From JAHWJR01 sp035942035 (GTDB taxonomy: Bacteria > Actinomycetota > Acidimicrobiia > Acidimicrobiales > CADCSY01): 16,767 nt of DNA. A program made the translations under genes and the position numbers. Position 1 is the stretch's first letter, and each line of letters opens with the position of its first letter. Below are positions 13,126 to 16,767 of the stretch, piece by piece. Below the pieces are notes generated by a model. The model was not told the DNA's origin. It searched no databases and saw only the letters and a list, made by a program, of their open reading frames with translations. The DNA is taken from contig DASZDK010000003.1 of NCBI GenBank assembly GCA_035942035.1, positions 1 through 16,767 of the forward strand. The letters run 5' to 3'.

Positions 13126-13770
13126 GTGCCCCCCTGCCTGGACGCCCTCGGGAACCCGCCGCCCGCCGAGGCGCTCGACGAGGCCGCCCGGGCGCTGGCC
13201 GCCGGCGGCGTCGTCGTGGTGCCCACCGACACCGTGTACGGCGTGGCCGTCGATCCCCGGGTCGCCGGGGCCACCGACCGTCTGTTCGCGCTGAAGCGCC
13301 GCCCCCCGGACGTGCCGCTGCCGGTGCTGGTCGCCGACCTCGACCAGGCCCTGGCCCTCGCCGCCGACGACGTGCCCGAGGCGGCCCGCAGGCTCATGGA
13401 GCGGTTCTGGCCCGGCGGGCTGACGGTGGTGGTGCGCCGCCGACCCGGGCTCGGCCTCGAGCTCGGTGGCCCTGACGACACCACCATCGGCCTGCGCCTC
13501 CCGGACCACCCGGTGCCGACGGCCCTGGCCGTGCGGGCCGGCCCGCTGGCCACCACCAGCGCCAACCGACACGGCGAGACAACCCCCCCCCGGGCGGCCG
13601 ACGTCGCCCAGCACCTGGGGCAGGGCGTGGCCGTCGTCCTCGACGCCGGGCCGTGCGAGGGACACGCCTCCACGGTGGTGGCCTGCCTCGACGAGGAGGT
13701 GCGGGTGCTGCGCCGGGGCAAGGTCCCGCCCGCCGAGGTGCTGGCCGAGGGCCGCGGGCGTTCTCGGTAG
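13126..13770 (+). CDS. Threonylcarbamoyl-AMP synthase (Sua5/YciO/TsaC family)
   Basis: Makes threonylcarbamoyl-AMP from threonine, bicarbonate and ATP for the t6A37 modification of ANN-decoding tRNAs. The 214-residue single-domain protein carries PTDTVYG (33-39), KRRP (57-60) with PLPVLV after it, RFWPGGLTVVV-type sequence (ERFWPGGLTVV), and TTSAN (143-147), the nucleotide- and threonine-binding signatures. It lacks the extra C-terminal Sua5 domain, so it is of the short TsaC type. The GTG at 13126 is the best start; the frame is open far upstream only as a shadow of prmC and the repeat. No clear ribosome site is seen. Its TAG stop (13768-13770) is also the first half of a -10-like TAGACT for the next gene. 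Confidence 0.9.
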   Translation: MPPCLDALGNPPPAEALDEAARALAAGGVVVVPTDTVYGVAVDPRVAGATDRLFALKRRPPDVPLPVLVADLDQALALAADDVPEAARRLMERFWPGGLTVVVRRRPGLGLELGGPDDTTIGLRLPDHPVPTALAVRAGPLATTSANRHGETTPPRAADVAQHLGQGVAVVLDAGPCEGHASTVVACLDEEVRVLRRGKVPPAEVLAEGRGRSR

Positions 13771-13773
13771 ACT
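13768..13773 (+). promoter_or_regulatory. Candidate -10 (TAGACT) fused to the TsaC/Sua5 stop codon
   Basis: TAGACT begins with the TAG stop of the upstream gene and is followed by 6 nt and the ATC that seems to start the phosphatase. This spacing matches the boxes before the NfuA-like and 246-residue conserved genes. Confidence 0.45.
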
Positions 13774-13779
13774 CGCCCC

Positions 13780-14364
13780 ATCGAGATCCTGATCCTGTGC
13801 ACCGCCAACCAGTGCCGTTCGCCCATGGCCGAGGGCCTGCTCCGGCGCCGGCTGGAGAAGCTCCATCCCGACGTCCGGGTGTCGTCGGCGGGGGAGATGC
13901 CCGGTGGGGTGCCAGCGGCGCGGGGCTCGCTCCGGGCCATGGCGTCGAGAGGCATCGACCTCTCCATGCACAGAAGCCGTCGGTTCACGCCCGAGGACCT
14001 GGGCGCCGCCGACCTGGTGCTGGGAATGGCCCGCCGTCACGTCCGCGAGGCGGTGCTGGCCTGCCCCGACGCCTGGCCCCGAACCTTCACGCTGAAGGAG
14101 CTGGTCCGCCGGGGCCGGGCTACGGGGCCCCGCCGGCCCGGCCAGTCGTTCGACGAGTGGCTGCGACGAGTGCACCTCGGCCGGCGCACGACCGACCTGC
14201 TGGGTGACGATGCCGCCGACGACGTGGCCGACCCCATCGGCGGTCCCCACCACCGCTACGCCGTGACCGCCGACGAGCTGGAGGAGCTCATCGACGAGCT
14301 CGTCGGCCTGGCGTTCGCATCCGCCGCTCCGTCGGTCGGAGCGGCCACCACCAGGAAGGGCTGA
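13780..14364 (+). CDS. Low-molecular-weight protein-tyrosine-phosphatase-like protein with apparent ATC start
   Basis: Predicted cysteine-dependent phosphatase (or arsenate-reductase-like relative). The P-loop C-x5-R-S is CTANQCRS (C7 nucleophile, R13, S14, counted from the ATC) and the general-acid motif is D151-P152 in VADPIGGP. At 194 residues it is longer than the usual ~150 because of an insertion around residues 100-140 and a C-terminal tail. An in-frame TAG at 13768 limits the 5' end, and between it and the P-loop there is no ATG, GTG or TTG. Aligning IEILILC with the family's usual MxILFVC start puts ATC 13780 exactly at the Met position. The first ATG, at 13825, would delete the catalytic loop. 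Use of AUC as a start codon or a single-base sequence error (ATG to ATC) are the two explanations. rpiB follows after 3 nt. Confidence 0.82.
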   Translation: MEILILCTANQCRSPMAEGLLRRRLEKLHPDVRVSSAGEMPGGVPAARGSLRAMASRGIDLSMHRSRRFTPEDLGAADLVLGMARRHVREAVLACPDAWPRTFTLKELVRRGRATGPRRPGQSFDEWLRRVHLGRRTTDLLGDDAADDVADPIGGPHHRYAVTADELEELIDELVGLAFASAAPSVGAATTRKG

Positions 14365-14367
14365 CAC

Positions 14368-14823
14368 ATGCGCATCGCCATCGGATCCGACCACGCCGGC
14401 TTACCGCTGAAGAAGGAGCTCGTCGAGTTCCTCGAGGAGGGCGGGCACCAGGTCGACGATCTGGGAACCACCGACTCCGAGTCGGTCGACTACCCCGACT
14501 TCGGGGCGGCGGTCGGGCGGGCCGTGTCCGCCGGCGACAGCGAGCTGGGCGTGTGTGTGTGCGGCACCGGCATCGGGATCTCCATCGCCGCCAACAAGGT
14601 CGACGGCGTCCGGGCTGCCGTGGTCCACGACGTCACCTCGGCCCGTCTGGCCAAGCAGCACAACGACGCCAACGTGGTGTGCATGGGCGCCCGCCTGGTG
14701 GGGCCCGAGGTGGCGCGCGAAGCCCTGCACGCGTTCCTCGACGCCAAGTGGGAGGCTGGGCGCCACGGACGGCGCGTGGAAAAGATCACCGCCCTCGAGC
14801 ATGACCAGCAGGGCGGCTCGTGA
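14368..14823 (+). CDS. rpiB: Ribose-5-phosphate isomerase B
   Basis: Interconverts ribose 5-phosphate and ribulose 5-phosphate in the pentose phosphate pathway. The 151-residue protein opens with MRIAIGSDHAG (D8, H9 in the phosphate/sugar site) and has the catalytic cysteine C65 in GVCVCGTGIGISIAANK; some actinobacterial RpiB enzymes use Glu instead, so this one is of the Cys type. NDANVVCMGARLVG near residue 98 is also typical. The ATG lies 3 nt after the phosphatase stop, with AGGAAGG overlapping that stop region as ribosome site, indicating an operon. glyA starts 9 nt after its TGA. It could act on allose 6-phosphate as some RpiB do, but context gives no hint of that. Confidence 0.95.
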   Translation: MRIAIGSDHAGLPLKKELVEFLEEGGHQVDDLGTTDSESVDYPDFGAAVGRAVSAGDSELGVCVCGTGIGISIAANKVDGVRAAVVHDVTSARLAKQHNDANVVCMGARLVGPEVAREALHAFLDAKWEAGRHGRRVEKITALEHDQQGGS

Positions 14824-14832
14824 GCTCTCGCC

Positions 14833-16107
14833 GTGACTGAAGGTCCTCAGCACCACGACGCCGAGCTGTTCGCCATCCTCGACCGGGAGCTCGAGCGCCA
14901 GAACACGACGCTGCAGCTCATCGCCTCGGAGAACTTCACCTCCCCGGCGGTGCTCGCCGCCACCGGCTCGGTGCTCACCAACAAGTACGCCGAGGGCTAT
15001 CCCGGCCGCCGCTTCTACGGCGGCAACCGGTTCATCGACCAGGCCGAGGACCTGGCCCGCCGGCGGGTGGCCGAGCTCTTCGGAGCCGACCACGCCAACG
15101 TCCAGCCCCACTCCGGCTCCAACGCCAACCTGGCGGTGTGCCTGGCGCTGCTGGAGGCGGGCGACACCCTGCTGGGCATGCGCCTCGACCAGGGCGGCCA
15201 TCTGAGCCACGGCCAGGCGGTCAACATCAGCGGGCGCTACTACCAGGGCGTCACCTACGGGGTGACCCGCTCCGACGAGCGCATCGACTACGACGAGGTG
15301 CGCGACCTCGCCCTGGCCCACCGGCCGAAGCTGATCATCGCCGGGGCCACGGCCTATCCCCGCACCATCGACGCCGCCGCCTTCCGCAGCATCGCCGACG
15401 AGGTGGGGGCCTACTTCCTCTTCGACGCCGCCCACTACGCCGGGCTCATCGCCGGCGGCGCCTACCCCGACCCCGTGCCCCACGCCGACGTGGTGACCTT
15501 CACCACCCACAAGACCCTCCGTGGCCCTCGGGGCGGGTGCATCCTGTCGCGCGAGGAGCACGCCAAGGCCATCGACAAGGCGGTGTTCCCGACGCTCCAG
15601 GGCGGCCCGCTCGAGCACGTGATCGCCGCCAAGGCGGTGGCCTTCTTCGAAGCGGCCCAGCCCTCCTTCCGGACCTACGCCACCCAGGTGGTGCGCAACG
15701 CCGAGGCCCTGGCCCGGGGCCTGGCCGGCGAGGGCTTCCGGCTGGTGTCCGGCGGCACCGACAACCACCTGGCGCTGGTCGACCTGCAGCCCTTCGACGC
15801 CGAGCTCACCGGCAAGCAGGCCCAGGAGGCGCTAGAGGAGGCGGGGATCACCACCAACAAGAACACCATTCCCTATGACCCGCGGTCGCCGTTCGTCACC
15901 AGCGGCCTGCGTCTCGGCACCCCGGCGGTGACCACCGCCGGCATGGGCACCGCCGAGATGGCCACCGTCGCTCAGCTCATGGCCCGGGCACTCGGTGGAC
16001 GCGACGACGCACCGGAGCTGGCGGCCGTGCGTGAGGAGGTGGCCATGCTCTGCTCGAAGTTCACCCCTTATCCGGCCCCGCCGGAGGGCTCCCTCTCCGC
16101 CGGCTGA
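14833..16107 (+). CDS. glyA: Serine hydroxymethyltransferase
   Basis: PLP enzyme converting serine and tetrahydrofolate to glycine and methylene-tetrahydrofolate, the main source of one-carbon units. The 424-residue sequence is complete: LQLIASENFTSPAVL and NKYAEGYPGRRFYGG at the N-terminus, HSGSNANLAV, DAAHYAGLIAGG, and the PLP lysine K227 in TTHKTLRGPRGG. SGLRLGTPAVTTAGM near the C-terminus is the substrate-carboxylate region. GTG 14833 is the start: it directly precedes the conserved N-terminus, with weak ribosome binding, and 9 nt after rpiB, so translation is probably coupled. A strong hairpin lies 23 nt after the stop. It is the last gene of the plus-strand block. Confidence 0.97.
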   Translation: MTEGPQHHDAELFAILDRELERQNTTLQLIASENFTSPAVLAATGSVLTNKYAEGYPGRRFYGGNRFIDQAEDLARRRVAELFGADHANVQPHSGSNANLAVCLALLEAGDTLLGMRLDQGGHLSHGQAVNISGRYYQGVTYGVTRSDERIDYDEVRDLALAHRPKLIIAGATAYPRTIDAAAFRSIADEVGAYFLFDAAHYAGLIAGGAYPDPVPHADVVTFTTHKTLRGPRGGCILSREEHAKAIDKAVFPTLQGGPLEHVIAAKAVAFFEAAQPSFRTYATQVVRNAEALARGLAGEGFRLVSGGTDNHLALVDLQPFDAELTGKQAQEALEEAGITTNKNTIPYDPRSPFVTSGLRLGTPAVTTAGMGTAEMATVAQLMARALGGRDDAPELAAVREEVAMLCSKFTPYPAPPEGSLSAG

Positions 16108-16130
16108 TACGCCCCGACGCCAGACGCGAA

Positions 16131-16159
16131 GGAACCCGGCGGCAGTGCCGCCGGGTTCC
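16131..16159. terminator. Strong hairpin terminator between convergent glyA and LPxTG gene
   Basis: GGAACCCGGCGGC (16131-16143) and its exact reverse complement (16147-16159) form a 13-bp stem with an AGT loop. It sits 23 nt after the glyA stop and 23 nt after the stop of the convergent minus-strand gene. There is no U tract, as is common for actinobacterial hairpin terminators, and the symmetric stem could serve both directions. Confidence 0.75.
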
Positions 16160-16182
16160 CGTGGTGCGTCGGCGATGGTCCT

Positions 16183-16767
16183 TTACGGGCTGGCTCGACC
16201 CAGACTGCTGCGCCGGCGCCTGGCAGACGCTTGGAGCCCGCTTCCGGCAGCCACGAGGGCGAGGCCCAAGAGGAGCAGGAAGGTGGTCGTGTCACTCCCC
16301 GTCCGGGGGAGGGGAGCCGCGCGCACCTGAAGGGCCACCCCTGCCGGCTGCGCCGGCGCCTGCTGGGCCCTGACCACGGGCAGCGACAGCGCCTGCACCT
16401 TGACCGGCGCCTTCGCCACCGGCGGCTTCACCACCGGCGTCTTCACCACCGGCGCCTTCGCCACCGGCGCCTTCGCCACCGGCGGCTTGACCGGCGGCTT
16501 GACCGGCGGCTTGACCGGCGGCTTCACCGGCGGCTTCTGGACCGGCGCAGGAGCGGCCTGGCAGAAGCTGTGGGCCGGGTTGCCCTGGCCGATGCCCTGG
16601 TTCTTGTCGCACTCGTAGCCGCGGTTGCGGTCCTCCGGTCCGGGCAGTTGCCCGGGCGGGTTCTTGGCGTCGGCGTTGCCGACCGTGCCCGCGGCCGGCT
16701 TGCCGACCGCCTTGCCGTCACCCTTGCCGTTTCCGGAGGGCTGGCCGACGCCCGCCGGGTCGTAGGG
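16183..16767 (-). CDS. LPxTG-anchored surface protein with KPPV repeats, 5'-partial
   Basis: The frame is open from the right edge, so only the last 194 residues are seen. In order: a Gly/Asn/Lys/Pro-rich stretch, a block GYECDKNQGIGQGNPAHSFC that I recall as recurrent near the C-termini of actinobacterial surface proteins, five KPPV repeats followed by five AKAPV/VKTPV-type repeats, a linker, and a sortase sorting signal: LPRTG (16297-16311), a hydrophobic segment (TTFLLLLGLALVAAG) and an Arg-rich tail. The Lys/Pro repeats probably form a stiff, positively charged stalk through the wall. The sortase and the functional N-terminal domain are not in the window, so its role cannot be stated. A GTG at 16527 is only an internal codon of the repeat and not the true start. 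It is convergent with glyA. Confidence 0.85.
   Translation of the reverse strand, partial: PYDPAGVGQPSGNGKGDGKAVGKPAAGTVGNADAKNPPGQLPGPEDRNRGYECDKNQGIGQGNPAHSFCQAAPAPVQKPPVKPPVKPPVKPPVKPPVAKAPVAKAPVVKTPVVKPPVAKAPVKVQALSLPVVRAQQAPAQPAGVALQVRAAPLPRTGSDTTTFLLLLGLALVAAGSGLQASARRRRSSLGRASP
16402..16536 (-). repeat. Tandem 12-bp (KPPV) and 15-bp (AKAPV-like) coding repeats
   Basis: Five 12-bp units AAGCCGCCGGTS (16536-16477) are followed on the minus strand by five 15-bp units encoding AKAPV, AKAPV, VKTPV, VKPPV and AKAPV (16476-16402). The near-identity at DNA level suggests recent expansion or gene-conversion-like slippage in a wall-spanning stalk. Confidence 0.85.

Noticed and set aside
13825..14364. 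ATG 13825 as the start of the phosphatase
   Set aside because: It would remove the catalytic cysteine loop and the first beta strand, which are encoded intact just upstream in the same frame.
14551..14560. GTGTGTGTGT simple repeat in rpiB
   Set aside because: It encodes the conserved VCVCGTG active-site strand, so it is explained by coding constraint.
14401..15768. 455-codon minus-strand frame opposite rpiB and glyA
   Set aside because: It spans two well-recognised genes in antisense and its sequence is a low-complexity Gly/Val/His/Glu mixture typical of a shadow frame.
1..16767. A new defence, secondary-metabolite or mobile system
   Set aside because: I looked for nucleases, helicases, toxin-antitoxin pairs, reverse transcriptases, integrases, NRPS/PKS or RiPP genes and found none; the window is mostly core genes.

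Overview
This is a GC-rich chromosomal window (G+C-dominated third codon positions, many GTG starts) from an actinobacterium. The gene order rho - rpmE - prfA - prmC - Sua5/TsaC - LMW phosphatase - rpiB - glyA, the actinobacterial type of Rho with a long charged N-terminal insertion, a class A PBP with a Thr/Pro tail, and a TreT-like glycosyltransferase fit the class Acidimicrobiia or a close relative. That placement is inference from gene content; there is no rRNA here to settle it.

Left part (1-5144): a bifunctional penicillin-binding protein (5' end outside the window), a TreT-like trehalose-forming glycosyltransferase, then a minus-strand single-cluster ferredoxin convergent with it and divergent from a thiamine pyrophosphokinase. 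The kinase is convergent with a small unknown gene, and a perfect 18-bp inverted repeat lies between them, overlapping the end of the kinase.

Middle (5145-8500): a minus-strand run of an FAD-dependent phytoene-desaturase-like oxidoreductase, a 246-residue conserved protein of unknown function and a 130-residue unknown protein, followed by the 82-residue unknown gene with its own promoter. A NfuA-like iron-sulfur carrier is divergent from the oxidoreductase.

Right part (8501-16182): a translation/termination block on the plus strand. Rho has a recognisable promoter and a leader of about 315 nt; then come L31, release factor 1, its methyltransferase PrmC (overlapping prfA by 11 nt), a tandem 82-bp palindromic repeat that supplies the prmC stop codon, the tRNA t6A enzyme TsaC/Sua5, a low-molecular-weight phosphatase whose only sensible start codon is ATC, ribose-5-phosphate isomerase B and serine hydroxymethyltransferase. 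A strong 13-bp hairpin ends this block. Convergent to it is the C-terminal end of an LPxTG surface protein with Lys-Pro-Pro-Val repeats, whose 5' end is outside the window.

No mobile element, CRISPR array, tRNA, rRNA or defence system is visible; most genes are housekeeping. The points that deserve a second look are regulatory or structural: a recurring -10 (TANNNT) placed 6-8 nt before start codons, consistent with leaderless mRNAs and in two cases sharing its TAG with the stop of the upstream gene; the ATC start; the two palindromic intergenic elements; and the C-rich rho leader.
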